A DNA stretch of 64,000 nucleotides from Isoetes taiwanensis (GCA_021234155.1 JAJEKV010000223.1:368001-432000), one strand, 5' to 3'; shown: positions 23,161 through 34,420, numbered from the stretch's first letter. Made by a program: numbers and translations. Notes: generated by a model from the sequence alone, not told the origin.

Positions 23161-23341
23161 TGGAAGGAACCCCAGAGAGAGAATGCCAATTTTAGTATCT
23201 AATACTTCTCTCCTTTATTACGTAATTCAAATGGTACAAAAGAGAACATAAATCCCAAAATGAAAAGTCATGTCTCAAAAGACGTACAAAAGTATAAATA
23301 TAGTATATTATATATTCCTACCATGATCATGGTTTCTTACA
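23161..23341 (-). repeat. Chromovirus 5' LTR
   Basis: 181 bases, TG...CA, about 9 in 10 bases identical to the 3' LTR at 15947. It contains the run TATAAATATAGTATATTA on the plus strand, so an AT-rich promoter-like segment exists on either strand. The differences between the two LTRs show that the insertion is not recent. Confidence 0.92.
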
Positions 23342-23346
23342 GTATA

Positions 23347-24070
23347 GGAGATAGAGGATGTCGTTGGCGAAAAGGTATTCCTCCCCTTCGATCCCCACCG
23401 GAGACAAGGCAGTGATGCCTATGGGTGGTTCGTTGGCCCTTCTAATGTCTTCGTCGTGTCTCGCGATCCGTCTTTCCATCCTTGCTGCTAACCTGCTCTC
23501 CTCCTCTTGATCGTCATCCCCTTCTTCTTCATAGTCCTCTTCGATCTAAGGTGCTCCCAAAGATGTGCCGTGGTAGACGTATTCTGCAGCATCGAGCTCG
23601 TGAATGAGGCCCTGGTCTACCCTCATGTTCAGGGATGCAAGGTCCAACGGCTGTATGGAAGGCTCTCCCACTTTGTTGATGGCTTTGAAGTGCATGAACA
23701 GGGTCAAGGCTGCATGTGCTGAGACATATCTATGTCTGTGAACCTTACAGCTCATATAATCTGGCATGTTCTTCATCCCGTCCCACATCTGGCTCTTGAC
23801 TCTGGAACCCCCACCTAAAATTTGACTTAATGACTCTAGCGAGACCCACCCCCCTCCCCCCCGAGGAAGGCTGACTTCCCAGGGTAGGACCTGCTGGTCA
23901 TACTAGCATATGATGTCAGTATAGTAAAGTGTTCATGTCAGGGTTGTATGGAGATAAAAGAGGTGGTCGAAGACTTGAAAGGCCTCCTCTGCTGGGAATT
24001 CACTGATGTTGTTGGCACTGTTGTACCATTCAACAAAATTTGTAGGCGCCATTAAGCAGAGACTGGAGTA
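23347..24070 (-). pseudogene. Upstream half of the unrecognised ORF split by the chromovirus
   Basis: Minus-strand pieces: a possible start MAPTNFVEWYNSANNISEF at about 24050, then LPWEVSLPRGGGGWVSLES, then an 80-codon frame at 23788-23546 (SAHAALTLFMHFKAINKVG, DLASLNMRVDQGL), then an acidic and basic stretch (EEESRLAARMERRIARHDED) running into the LTR border. Frames change at least twice. No family recognised. I considered a gag or movement-type protein but no motif supports either. The frame continues at 15941. Confidence 0.45.
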
Positions 24071-24299
24071 GAAAATGGTTGAGGAAGATTGACAAGGAGC
24101 TGAAAAATTGCATAGGGAAGGTAAGAGCAAATTTGATGAAGACAAAATATCAAATGAGATCTCCTTATATAGACTAGGGCTGCCTAGGTTTCCGTGACAG
24201 AACTGCCTTCTCGGACAAATCTATGTTCTAGGGGCTATAGATATCCAATCTAGCTAACATGAAGTGCTAATCTATTTAAAACAGGCCAAGAACATACTA

Positions 24300-24800
24300 G
24301 AGTAGTTTGTTGGGCAAATTTTGGACAAGTTTGGGTCAAACATGGTAGGGCTCTGTGTTCTCGACGCAGGGGTTTTTGTGCAAAGTGACCCGAGTGAGTC
24401 AAACTTGGCAATTCTGTAACATTTTTGAGAGAATTAAAATGCAAGTTTAGCTCTATTCTAGGCTATCTAGCGACTTATCTCATATCAATCAACCATGCAA
24501 AAGTGCAAAAATGGGTGACTCTGGTAACTTCGCGCAGAATGACTCCGCGTTCTTGAGTTTTACGCGGAGTGACCCGAATGGGTCAACTTTGGTCAAATTT
24601 TAACATCTTTGATAGATTTAAGTTTTCTACAATGTAAGATTTAACTAATTCTAGACAATCTAACAACTTTTCTTGAGATAATTGATCAAATTTTTGTTAC
24701 AAACAGGCCGATTCGGGTTCCTCTGCGCGGAACGGCTCTGCGTTCGCGACACAGGGGCTTTTTGTGCGAAGTGACCCGAGTGGCTCAATTTTGATCTAAA
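24300..24800. repeat. Three spaced copies of a GACCCGAGTG-containing unit
   Basis: The phrase AGTGACCCGA-TG-GTCAA recurs at about 24385, 24560 and 24770, each preceded by CGCGTTC or GTTCTCGACGCAGGGG-type sequence, spacing about 190 bases. It reads as a decayed tandem repeat. The surrounding 24.1-25.2 kb has no gene I can support. Confidence 0.45.
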
Positions 24801-26280
24801 AGTCACTTTACAAGGAAAATTTTTAAGTTACTATATTAATCAAAATATTTAAGTACATTTATTACAAATCTTTATATTTATATTATAAAATTATCCAGTA
24901 AGTATGTATGTCAAGCATCAAATGTAATCGAGGGATTGTGCCACATGGCATGCCAAGTGTCCTTTTTTAAATGCCAAAAGGCGCCTCCCCAGTGCAACGG
25001 TCGAAATATGCCCTTTCCACATTTGCCCTTTTTGTTTGCTAAGATTCTGCGGGGACAGAACAAGCTATGGCGATTGCTAGATTCGGCTTCCAAGAACTAC
25101 TGCTTTGGCTATGGCGGCAAGCAACAAACGATGGATACAGAGCTGGATGCAGTGCAGGATTATGCCTTTTTGCAACTTATTTTTCTAGATTAGAGTTTCC
25201 AAGCTCTTTTATATAGTCCAGCCAAAAGGTGCTATAGGCACTCCTCGAAAAGGCGATGTATATTCGGAAGCGGCGTGGAGAAGATATACGGCAGAACTTA
25301 TACTACATAAGCTTGGTTTTAGATTCAGAATACTGAGCTCGATAGCAGCAATCGGACCTGCCTCCGTTGCTGTCCTCCTTGGACATGGCTGTGGCGGCAG
25401 GAGATATGGCAGTTTTGACCCCACTGAAATGCAATGGACCCATCTCTTCTCTTCTTGCCATATTCATTATGCTCTTGATCGATGTCCTTGCCTTCTCGAT
25501 CCACCTTCTCTCGGTGAGAATTTTTGCTTATTTGTCTTAATATTAGTTTTAACTGTCCTGAACTCTGAGATCTACATGCTCACCTTTGTAAAAAGCCCCA
25601 TCTCATACTGATAATGAGCTTCGGATGCTACAGACGTTTCAAACTTGGCACTATCAACCTAAATGTGAAAAAACTTCTTTCTTATTTAGGAGGTTAGCAC
25701 CTGCCAATTTCTGGCAAAAGGATTCATGTGATGAGGAACCTCTGGAAATAATATTTTACAAATTATAACATTGCTTGGCACAATAATGGAAATCTACTCT
25801 CTGGCAGCTGTACTCTATAGATGTAGAGTTTTAGAAAAATAATATGATGAATGATAGACTTAGAAAATGGGGAGCGAATTTGGAAGGCTGGCAAAGAATT
25901 TTTCGACTCTGTGCTAGCACAAGAAATCCACTATTTTTATGTTACAATGTTAATGCAAATGGAAATGATATCATGGTTGAGGACTAATACTTTGTCTGAA
26001 CAGTATGAGAATTTGGCCTTAGAAGCATTTAGCCTTTCTTCATTTTATTTTTAACTCAATGTTGGCACCAAGCTTCAAAAAGCTTCTGATTATCCCACTA
26101 ACATTCTATCATGATAGAGACATGCTTGCGAGAGTCATAACATTCTTTCATCAATTACACTCTAAGCCCACTTTCGAGACATCACATGGAACGATTACAA
26201 ATGGTGAACAATCACATGTAAAGCCCACCGAAGGTGGGCAATTTACTAGTTTTTATATAAAATCTCAAGCTTCTAAAGCT
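24801..26280. other. Spacer, no supported gene
   Basis: Frames at 25424-25209 (minus) and 25851-26054 (plus) are short and match nothing. AT-rich apart from 24.9-25.4 kb, which is close to balanced in composition and could be another gene relic. Confidence 0.35.
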
Positions 26281-26286
26281 TGTCCT

Positions 26287-26914
26287 TTCTAATTCTCCGG
26301 GCCAGGTGGAGGTCTTTCGGCATCATGGTGACCCTCTTCGCATCGGCGGCGCACAAATTGCCATCCTCAAAAAGTTGCAGGAGCTCGGCCTCTGCTGTCT
26401 CTTGCAGGGATCAAACTGTCATCTTTGTACTCCTCGACGATTGCCTCCTGACAAGATTCTGCTATATGCACGGTTCCCCTTGGTCTGTCCTCGTCCCTCT
26501 TGGACCTCTTCTCCTGTTGCCTCGCTTCTTGCTCTCTCTCCCTCTTCTTCCTGGCTGCTCTATCATTCGGCCACTCTGCCACCTTCTCCTTTCCCTTCTT
26601 CTTACTGGGGCCCACCTGCTCTTGTTGGTGCTCCCCCTCCTCCTGCTGCTCCTACTGCTGACTCTATGAGAGCATGCCATGCTCGACCGATTCGCCTGTT
26701 TGCTGCGTGCTTTCGGCCGAGCTACTGGGAGCCTGGTCGTGTAAGGTGTGGAAGGTCTCGTCGGTGTAGCTAGACGTGTTATGCTCCTCCTCATCCTCCT
26801 GCCTGGGCCTCAGGTGTTACGAGATCTTCTTGCCACTTCCCACCGCTGCCTCTGCCATGCTAGTCCTCTGCCTGGGCCTTCTATACTTCCTGGCTGTGCA
26901 TTTGGTGCGAGGCA
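26287..26914 (-). pseudogene. Histone H3-like (possibly CENH3-like) pseudogene
   Basis: The minus strand begins at ATG 26914 with MPRTKCTARK, close to the H3 tail start, but then diverges into a long Ser/Gln/Glu-rich and Lys-rich tail with frame changes. The last part, to a stop at 26287, contains [37 protein letters not shown], which is the alpha-2 and alpha-3 part of the H3 histone fold. The alpha-N and part of alpha-1 (normally GTVALREIR to RFQSS) are absent or scrambled; RPRGTV and QEAIVEEYKDD may be what is left. The unusual tail and the KDKL end differ from canonical H3 (GERA), so a variant such as CENH3 is possible. It lies between an LTR and its would-be internal region, so capture by a retroelement is possible. 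Confidence 0.7.
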
Positions 26915-27469
26915 TGTCTTACGATAAAAAAAAATGGATTAGATTAAGCTGGAAATCAAGAGAGATGGGTTTAAGGCGAATTAGGGAGAGTGGACTCCAA
27001 AACAATATTTAAAAATGAAAGGTGCTCTCTAGGCTAGGAATATTCCTCTACCATTAATGCACCCATTAATTAGCCACCCTTATTTATGGTTAGTCCCTTA
27101 TTATTATTATAATATTTTTAAAATTCGAATTTCTCTAATGCTTTGGTGTGTTAATTATGAATTCGCGCCATTTTTCACCTGGGTCTCGGATTAGGATGAT
27201 TCTTTCACCCATTTTAGGCGAAATTTGATCCTCATGCATAATTTCTACTCCAATTTTACTAAAATGTTTATTTGAGTCATTCTTTTTCCCTGCATCTATA
27301 ATTTAGCCTAACTCTATGACCCTACTAGTGAGAAAATTTTTTTCCCCACTTTTCGAGGTTCAATGTTGGAATTCTCTATTCCATGCTCTACTTGGTCGGT
27401 TAGACTACTTAGTCAGAAATATGGTCAGTGCTAGCTCTTGGTCAACCAAGAACATTGCTCTGATGCAAT
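26915..27469. other. AT-rich leader-like stretch beside an LTR
   Basis: No gene. Its right edge, 27458-27469, reads on the minus strand ATTGCATCAGAGC directly beside the LTR end, a two-base variant of the usual primer site TGGTATCAGAGC. If that is a primer site, this is the untranslated leader of a minus-strand LTR element. Confidence 0.5.
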
Positions 27470-29402
27470 TGTGACGTTTCCTACCAAATATACGATGCAA
27501 GATCGTACATCTCACGGGAAATCCCCCATCCACCCCTTCGGCTGCATGGGCCCTCCGTCTATCCCGCACCCGATGTATTTCTAGTGCGGGAAGGGAACAC
27601 GAAGGTTTGCATGCCCTTCCCCTATGAGATCCTATAACAACGGAAGCATAACATAATTTCAGCACGAACAATAACAATACATCCAACTACTTCGAAGGGT
27701 AGCGCATCCATGCATCCATACTTAAGGGTAGTAGACTGACGGCTGGGCCTCAAGATAGAGCAGACTGAGATATAACAATAGCGGTGCTGGCTATAGACAA
27801 TGGCTAGGGTTCCATTCGCCCCTTCTGTGCATACTTTGCAGACGGGCTACATCAGGCTCTGGCGTGACTATAACCTGCCGGATATGTAGTCTCATGGTAT
27901 CACCCATAGAGACTACTCTGGGTTTCATCTCTCCAATCCGATGAGGTAGAAAGGGTTTCATCCCCCCTTCCAAGGTCTAGTGGTTCCATGGGTGGCTAGA
28001 GAATCGTGGCGACACACGATATATACCCGCCTGAACTCTCCAAAACAAAAGTCAGGCCAACACCTGCAACTCTTGAGGGTCAAGGCAACACCATTGACAA
28101 GATAGAGCAGACCGAGTCATAAGAATGGCGGGGCTGGCTATAGACAATGGCTAGGGTTGACCACTCCATCCGCCCCTCCTGTGCATACTTTGCAGATGGG
28201 CTAGATCGGGCTCTGGCATGACTCTAGCCTTCCGGATACGCAATCCCATGGTATCACCCATCGGGACTACTCCAGGTTGCATTTCCCCGGTCCATCGAGG
28301 CAGGAAGGGTTGCATCTCCCCTTCCCAGGATCTAGAGGTTCCACGGGCGGCTAGAGAATCGTGGCGACACACGATTCGTACCCGACTTAACCCCCCAAAA
28401 CAGGAGCCAAGCCGACACTTGCAGCTCCTGAGAGGCAGGGCGACACCATTGCCCCAGGAGGTGTCAGACCCATGCCTGGCCCACACAAAGTGACCGGTCA
28501 TAGGCCTAGTCCGCTATGGGATCCCCAGTAGCCACGCTCAGTAGGGATCCTCCCTCCGTATTGCCTCTAGCCCTGTTGTGTAGTGCTGAGTCACATCATA
28601 GGCCCCACAGCCCGGTGGGCTCTTATGCATAGGCCGCATAATAATAGGAACTAAAGGGTCTAAACTAGGAGCATCGCTAAGTAATGGCTACTAGGTCTCT
28701 ACCCCCCTTCCTAATACAAGAGGAGCAAACATGATCAACCAACATCACATATCCACATACATGATAATAATGAGAATAACATCTAAACCTAATCATATGT
28801 ATCTAACTTACAGTTAGGGTTCATTGATTAGGGTTTAAGATCTAGACTGAGGGTTCTAGGAAGGCTTTACTAGAGACACGAAATGCTAACTCATTTGGAG
28901 TCCTAACTTCCAGATGATCTACAAGGAAATCTATGCCGAAATACCTGCTCTCGAAGAACTCCCTCCTGCTCCCAGCATCTCCATGGTCTTCGAGGTGTTC
29001 GAGGTAGCTCCCACTCCTGCTGATGCGCTCACGCTCTGGGGGCTGCCATGCTATGCTGTGCCACGGCAGACGGTTCTCGAAACGGAGTTTCGAGCGTGAA
29101 GAAGGTTCCCAGACTGTTGGAGCCAGAAAAGAGGCCTAGGGTTAGGGTTTAGGCCTTTATAGGTTAGGGTTCACATGTTATGCCACGTGGCTCCAATAGG
29201 GTAAGTCCGTGTGGTGGGTGCTCAATAGGTTAAGGCCACGTGGAAAATGGTCTTAACCTAAGGTTGGCTAAGTTATATGAATAACTTAGTCATGCCCCCT
29301 AGTGCCACAATCTATGGTATACAAGGATATGAAGATAGACTTGTATAGTGACGGACCTGGAAATATATGTATTTATGGTGTATATTTCCCTGGAACGTCA
29401 TA
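27470..29402 (-). repeat. Long LTR (about 1.93 kb) related to the solo LTR at 59-61.7 kb
   Basis: Plus-strand left end TGTGACG, right end GGAACGTCATA, the latter one base from the inverted CGTCACA seen in the intact solo copy. It shares long phrases with 59041-61745, such as CCGCCCCTCCTGTGCA and TAGGGTTTAG-type sequence. Internally a segment of about 345 bases is tandemly duplicated (about 27755-28095 and 28100-28455); the solo LTR has one copy. A primer-site-like sequence abuts its left end, so it would be a 5' LTR on the minus strand; no matching 3' LTR is seen in this window. Confidence 0.75.
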
Positions 29403-29404
29403 AA

Positions 29405-29625
29405 TAGTACGCAGTGATTCCACGGGGGAGAATATTATCGTGGTGATTCCACGGAGGAGAATATTTACGCGGTGATTCCACGGGAGAGAATATTATCGTA
29501 CGCGGTGATTTCACGGGGGAGAATAGTTACACGATGATTCCACAGAGGAGAATATTATCATGCGCAGTGATTCTAGGGGGGGAGAATATTACAGTACACG
29601 GTGATTCCACCCCGCAGGATCAATT
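29405..29625. repeat. Tandem repeat, about 34-base unit
   Basis: Six to seven imperfect copies of CGGTGATTCCACGGGGGAG followed by AATATTATCG-type sequence. Units vary in length by a few bases. Just after it, 29703-29770 carries three copies of GGTACGGATAACGGGGCAG-type sequence. Confidence 0.85.
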
Positions 29626-29779
29626 CCATGTGATTCCGTCGCGTAGAATCTATCGGTATTTTGCAAATGTGATTCTGCCGAAAGGTATAAAATGGAGCAT
29701 GTCAGGTACGGATAACGGGGCAGGTACGGATAACGGGGCAGGAGGGTGCGGATAACGCGACAGGAGGGTTAGTGATTCC

Positions 29780-30160
29780 GGGGGAGTGTAGTCACCGCGA
29801 TGGAATCATCAAAACCGGGGGTTTGGCTATTTTCACCCCATCATTGTGCTTTTGTTGGCTTTTCTTTTTTGTTCCAATTATGTGTGCCATTGGATAGGAC
29901 CTTTTTTTTTTTTGCCAAAGGGTTGTTTAGATAGGTCAGGACTTCTTTTTTTAAGCTTCCTCCATTCTTTTACTTCCTCTGCATAAGGTAAATGCTTTGT
30001 TGTACAATTCGAGAGCAGAGGTACTCCATCATCTACGTGCCTTAATGGCATGATTGTGAACAAGCAATCATCTGTTATTCCTTCTAGCTGCTTGACAAAT
30101 CTCTTTGAAGATGGGATGTTTCATCACAAATAAAGAGCAGAATAGAATATAATTGGGTAT
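29780..30160. other. Spacer with a short poly(T) tract
   Basis: A run of T's lies at about 29900-29912. A 61-codon minus frame there matches nothing I know. No gene supported. Confidence 0.35.
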
Positions 30161-30164
30161 TATC

Positions 30165-31525
30165 GTCCGAGAAGATCAGTCGGCCTATGAGACCCAATAA
30201 AAGAGCGCATCAGACTTATCACTGTCCAAGTTAAAAAAAAACCTGCCTCGAAGGGTTTTCGAGGGAAAAACTGTGATAGCAATAAGAGTGTTGTTAAACT
30301 GTACAAATATACGCATATGATATGGTGAAATATATACAAGTCAGGCAAGTGTCTGAGGATAAAGCTGATCATGCACATCCATGACCTCCTGCAGGTATAA
30401 TCCCAGCATCTGGACTAAAGTCGTGCTCAGTATCACATGTAGTGGCTAACCAGGCCTAACCAACTCAGCATAGCATGCACGAATTTGATCATATATTGGG
30501 CAGCTCTGGAGGGTATGGTATTCATCCTCGACTGCTCCCATTTGACAACAATGACAAAGCCTATCCTGGCGTAGCTCTCTAATCCATCTGTATGTCTCAA
30601 TTCAGAGATGGTGGGTGCATGTGCGAATGGAGGCAATGAGTCCATGCCTTTTCATAGGCAGATGGGTAGGGAGGTAGCATTGCAGGTCCCGCTCTAAGAT
30701 GGAGTTTAGGCGGTGCTGATAATATGTTGTCTTGACGTGTTCAAGAGCGCCGGCATCCCAGAGCTTGCCGAGGAAGCAAGCATCCAGGTATTGCCTCAAG
30801 CTATGGCGGTCTATCTCTGTTTGCACCTATATGCACCTGTGCTCCTACACATTCCATCTGACGAGCCATTGAGCACGCTTTTCCTTCCAATAGGCCTTGA
30901 GGCACTGTAGCTCCATTGTCACGGTATAAGCCAGGCTACGGAGACGAACATTGTCCATACAACCCACCGTCTGATTGTAGATAATGTGGTGATTAAGGGC
31001 CGCCCTCTGAAAGGGCAAGAACCATGTCTCTTGCAACATGATTTGGTATGGGACAGTGGACTTCACCCCCTGTGCCCGAGCCAAGAAGGCTTTCTGCACT
31101 TGCTCCAAGTCATTCCAAGTAGCGAAGGAGACCATTGGGCCCCAGACCTCGACCGTGTATAAAAGGATAGGCTCCACTAATACCTTGAACAGGTGCGACT
31201 GATGGCCACAATCGTACATTTCTTAAGCGCCTTCCATCCCTCCATCGCCCGTAGACGGGTGGAAGCATCCCAGTGCATAGAAGAGGGGAACTCCGCTCTC
31301 AAGTATTTGTATTCATGTACCACTTCCACACTTTGCTCGTGATAGCTGAAGGAGGGAGCCCTTGGCTGGCACGAGGATGATATGCCAAGTTGACATGCAT
31401 GTCAGTCGCCGGGCAAAATGTGTTCAGGGCGTCGAGATCGTGCTGCGAGTCCGCCGGAGTAAGCCAGGAGGTCTACATCAACAGCATATATTAGTTGCCT
31501 GGCAATCTAGTGCAAGAGGTGAGTT
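30165..31525 (-). mobile_element. 5'-truncated LINE (copy a): RT end plus zinc-binding C terminus
   Basis: The minus strand starts inside the reverse transcriptase: IYAVDVDLLA near 31500 stands where family members have Y-A-D-D, so the catalytic motif is damaged. Next come ALKKCTIVAI (31230), EPILLYTVEVWG (31180), then the C-terminal zinc-binding region with CHCCQMGAVEDEYHTL (30530). Frames break several times. The 3' part contains GTCTCATAGGCC near 30185, shared with copy c, so both are one family. The 5' break coincides with the start of the GATCCC repeat field. Confidence 0.8.
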
Positions 31526-31532
31526 CTATCAC

Positions 31533-31860
31533 CCAGGTGATCCCCTCCTCCGGGATCCCCGGCACCCCGGACGTGGATCCTCTCCTCCGGGATCACCCGC
31601 CCGTGCTCTGTGCTCTGGGTCGTGGCTGTTTACAGCGGGCGCTATCCGCCGTGGTGATCCCCCCTCCGGATCACCCGTCCGGGTGAGTGGATCCCGTCCT
31701 CCGGGATCATCCGTCTGTGGCCGATGAGGAGAGCGCCGACATGGAGGTCGCCGACGTGGAGGCGGGAGTTATTCTCTGCCGTTAGATGCACTCCGAGCTG
31801 GTTTGCTGTTAGCCGTTAGATCCGGTGATTTATACCGTCCTCCGGGATCCCAGAAGCAGC
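31533..31860. repeat. Left GATCCC/CTCCGGGATC array
   Basis: Copies of (G)GATCCC-TCCTCCGGGATC every 30-60 bases, near-palindromic around the centre of each pair, with GGGCGCTATCCGCCG between. Markedly GC-rich against AT-rich neighbours. Confidence 0.8.
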
Positions 31861-32197
31861 AGCACCTTTAGTTTTAATTAAATTCGGGCAGGCCATTAAT
31901 GATGCGTACATGGCCAATCGCCGTCCGCCACGTAGCGCCTGGGGATACCGGTGGACGGCAGAGCACTCCGTCGATGTCGAAGAGTCCAAGTCTGGGCGCA
32001 GAACTCTCGCGGTGGGCGCTCCCGGATTCCTCTGTGCACAGTGTTTTTTGTCGGGCGACGGCACCGTTGGTGCTGTGGAACTCGTTTACCTCCTGTATTA
32101 ACGAAGTTACGGAGGTAAAATCAACCCTTTCACTCTGTTTTATCAAGTTTTTTACTATTTCCTACTATTTTTTACTAAATCTTACTGTGGCTTGCAG

Positions 32198-34420
32198 ATG
32201 GACGAGTCCATAACCCTGGAAGTCAGCCTCAACACCAGTTTTGGCGAGAATGTTTGTCTTGGCTCAGGCGCTGCTTCATATGCATTCAAGATTCCGGAGT
32301 TCCTGCATACTGAAGCGGAATCGGATGCCGAGGTGGAGTCCCCGAAGGCGTCAGGGCAACAAAAATCGGATGTAGGGCAGGAAAAATCGGCGGTGGGGAA
32401 GAATCCAGAGGTGGAGGTGATCCCGGGAGTTTCTGTGGACGCTCAACTGCTTGGTGATTTGAATGAGGAAGGGGCAGCAAAGGGTCAGGTCATAGACAAC
32501 GAGCCGCCAAAACAAGTGTATTTCGAGAACCAAGAGGCCCCTGATTACAGTTACGATCAGCTGGCAAAGAGATGGAAGTGCTTAATTGAGGACTGCACCA
32601 AAACTTACTCCAGGAAGGTTGAGCTCGAAAATCACAGGATTCGAGTGCATGCCTTGTATGATAGGTTTCGGGTTCCTGATGCGCCGAGGGGGAGGATTCC
32701 AAATCGAATTCATTTGCCCAATGCAGAGCCCGCCAAGACGAATGCCAATCAGCGGAAGAGGAGTTATGCGAAGATTTCTGTGGCCAGAAGCATGGATCCA
32801 GACTATAAATATGCCCACAACCTGACCCGAAAATTGCAGAGGGCCAGGAGAAATGCTGGAGTGGTGGCCGATGAGCAAATTGAAATGGGTCTTCTCGATA
32901 AGAGCCAAAGAGAAGCCTTCATTAATTTACAAGTCCAGAGGAAGAAAGCAAGTGAATTGGAAAGCCAACAATTGCAGATCGAGAAGATAAAGGCACGGAT
33001 CAGGAACAACACCAAAAATTTAATCTCTGATGATGAGCTTTGGCCTCCATTAACCAAAGAGCAGGAGCAAAGCCAATTGGACGCTGATGATGTGAGCGAG
33101 GAGGTGGCTGCAGCAGCAGGTAAGTATTCGTCCCCACAGCCTAAACCTGTGTTGCCAAAGGCAGGCCCAAAAAATTCTCGGAGGCATCGTGCAGACCCAA
33201 AACCCTCAAAACCTCCCCCTAAATCCACTGAATTCATGGCCCCTAACTGGATCCTGCTGGAAACTGCTGAAGAAAATATTCCCAAGCCCAAAGAAGATTA
33301 TCTTTGTATCATCGTGATACGCCGATCCACATTTTCTAAATTCAGTTTTGGACTACCAAAGAGGTGTTGATGCCGATCGATGGCAGTGCCCCTTCACATT
33401 AAATTTCCCTGTGGTGGTTGAGAGCCCCTTCATCAAGGTCGGCAGCAAGTCAGCAAATGTCGAGTTTTACATCCAAGAAGCAGAGGCCCTTAAATTTATG
33501 ACAATCCCTTCTGGCCTCGGGGATCTGGAGAGCGATGTGGACTCGGATTGCATTGGTTTTTATCTCCTGTAAGTTTTTAAGTTCTAAAGTTTCTTGAAGT
33601 TCAGTTGATCATTGCACTCAATTGCTCAATTCGATTTATGCAGGGGGGTTCAAGACTCAATTCCTATCCGAAAAGGTGCCATCATATCTTCCGCATCCCC
33701 TCGCATTCAGCTGTTCTTGAGTGGAAGCAAGGCGGGTTGGCGAGGGGCTTATGAGCAGCTTTTGCCAAGCTCATCAGCCCGACAACCCGTTTGGTAGGGC
33801 ATTTGGAAGATCGAGACAAACACAATTCTATTATATTCATGTCAATCTTTGGGTAAACTCTGATCACTTGATTATTTATGTTTTAAATCTATTTTAATTG
33901 CCTTTCAATTTGCTATTTCTTAGTGGCCATTGGAGCCTTTTCATCTTAGTGACTGATGGCATGGCGTGTGCTCGAAGCCCTGCCCTTGCATTCTGCACCT
34001 TGATTCATATGATCCCTTGCATGCATCTATCCGAGAATTTGTCACACTGTAAGTATTCCTCTCTATCTCGAATTATTTAATCTTTTGCATTATGATTTAA
34101 GCTAATTTCTTATTGATACTCGCAGATTCCTCATAGACGTGTTTAAGAGGTGGAGGCATGAGGAAAGTGCATTGCATAATGCACCCTGCATTCCATTAGA
34201 AACTCCCCCAAAGACACAATAATTGGATTTGTGGTGTGTATGTCATAAATTATGTGAAGAAATTTGTTAGAGACATCAGTGGCAAGGAGGATAATGTGAG
34301 TCTTTGAGTTTATGTTTGTTGTTTCTTTTTTTTTTGTGTGCAAATTTTCAGTTAATGGCTAAATTCATGTTTTAATGCAGGTTCTGATTAACCTGATTGG
34401 TTCTGATTAACCGTGATTGG
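32198..34420 (+). pseudogene. Zinc-finger plus Ulp1-type (C48) cysteine protease gene
   Basis: First exon from ATG 32198, just after a 3' splice site (an upstream exon may exist at 31.9-32.1 kb). Residues 120-150 hold one C2H2 finger, C-x4-C-x12-H-x4-H. A Lys/Glu-rich coiled region and Pro-rich stretch follow to 33370. Further exons: 33348-33570 (DADRWQCPFTLNFPVVVES), about 33642-33850 and 33923-34048 with GHWSLFILV (catalytic His region, codon 33928-33930) and HLSENLSH; about 34125-34300 with FKRWRHEESALHNAPC and ICGVYVINYVKKFVRDI, where TGT 34230-34232 is the family's nucleophile. The family removes SUMO or related tags in the nucleus. Frameshifts near 34000 (where the LDS aspartate should lie) and 34210, and loss of GYD before the Cys, suggest an inactive copy. 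Confidence 0.75.

Larger units (their letters stand above)
15947..23341 (-). mobile_element. Ty3/gypsy chromovirus LTR retrotransposon, minus strand
   Basis: Two near-identical LTRs (15947-16129 and 23161-23341), both TG...CA, frame a gag-pol region with gypsy domain order: gag, zinc knuckle, protease, reverse transcriptase, RNase H, integrase, chromodomain. A primer site TGGTATCAGAGC (minus strand, 23158-23147) lies two bases inside the 5' LTR. Target duplications GTATG (15942-15946) and GTATA (23342-23346) differ at one base. Only about 182 bases per LTR is short for the group. A 1048-bp poly(A) retroposon is inserted between integrase and chromodomain. Several in-frame stops and a frameshift make this copy inactive. 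Confidence 0.95.

Noticed and set aside
23347-24070. Possible viral (pararetrovirus-like) movement or coat protein
   Set aside because: Charged composition alone suggested it; no 30K, coat or zinc-knuckle motif could be seen, so no such call is made.
26280-27012. Leu/Ser-rich plus-strand frames that look like signal or membrane proteins
   Set aside because: They are antisense shadows of the H3-like pseudogene's charged minus-strand tail.
29130-29165. Interstitial telomere repeat (TTTAGGG type)
   Set aside because: Only two or three irregular units within the LTR; similar scraps occur at 28.8 and 60.3 kb. Not an array.
29405-29625. CRISPR-like spaced repeats
   Set aside because: Plant nuclear context, and unit spacing is filled by repeat sequence, not unique spacers.
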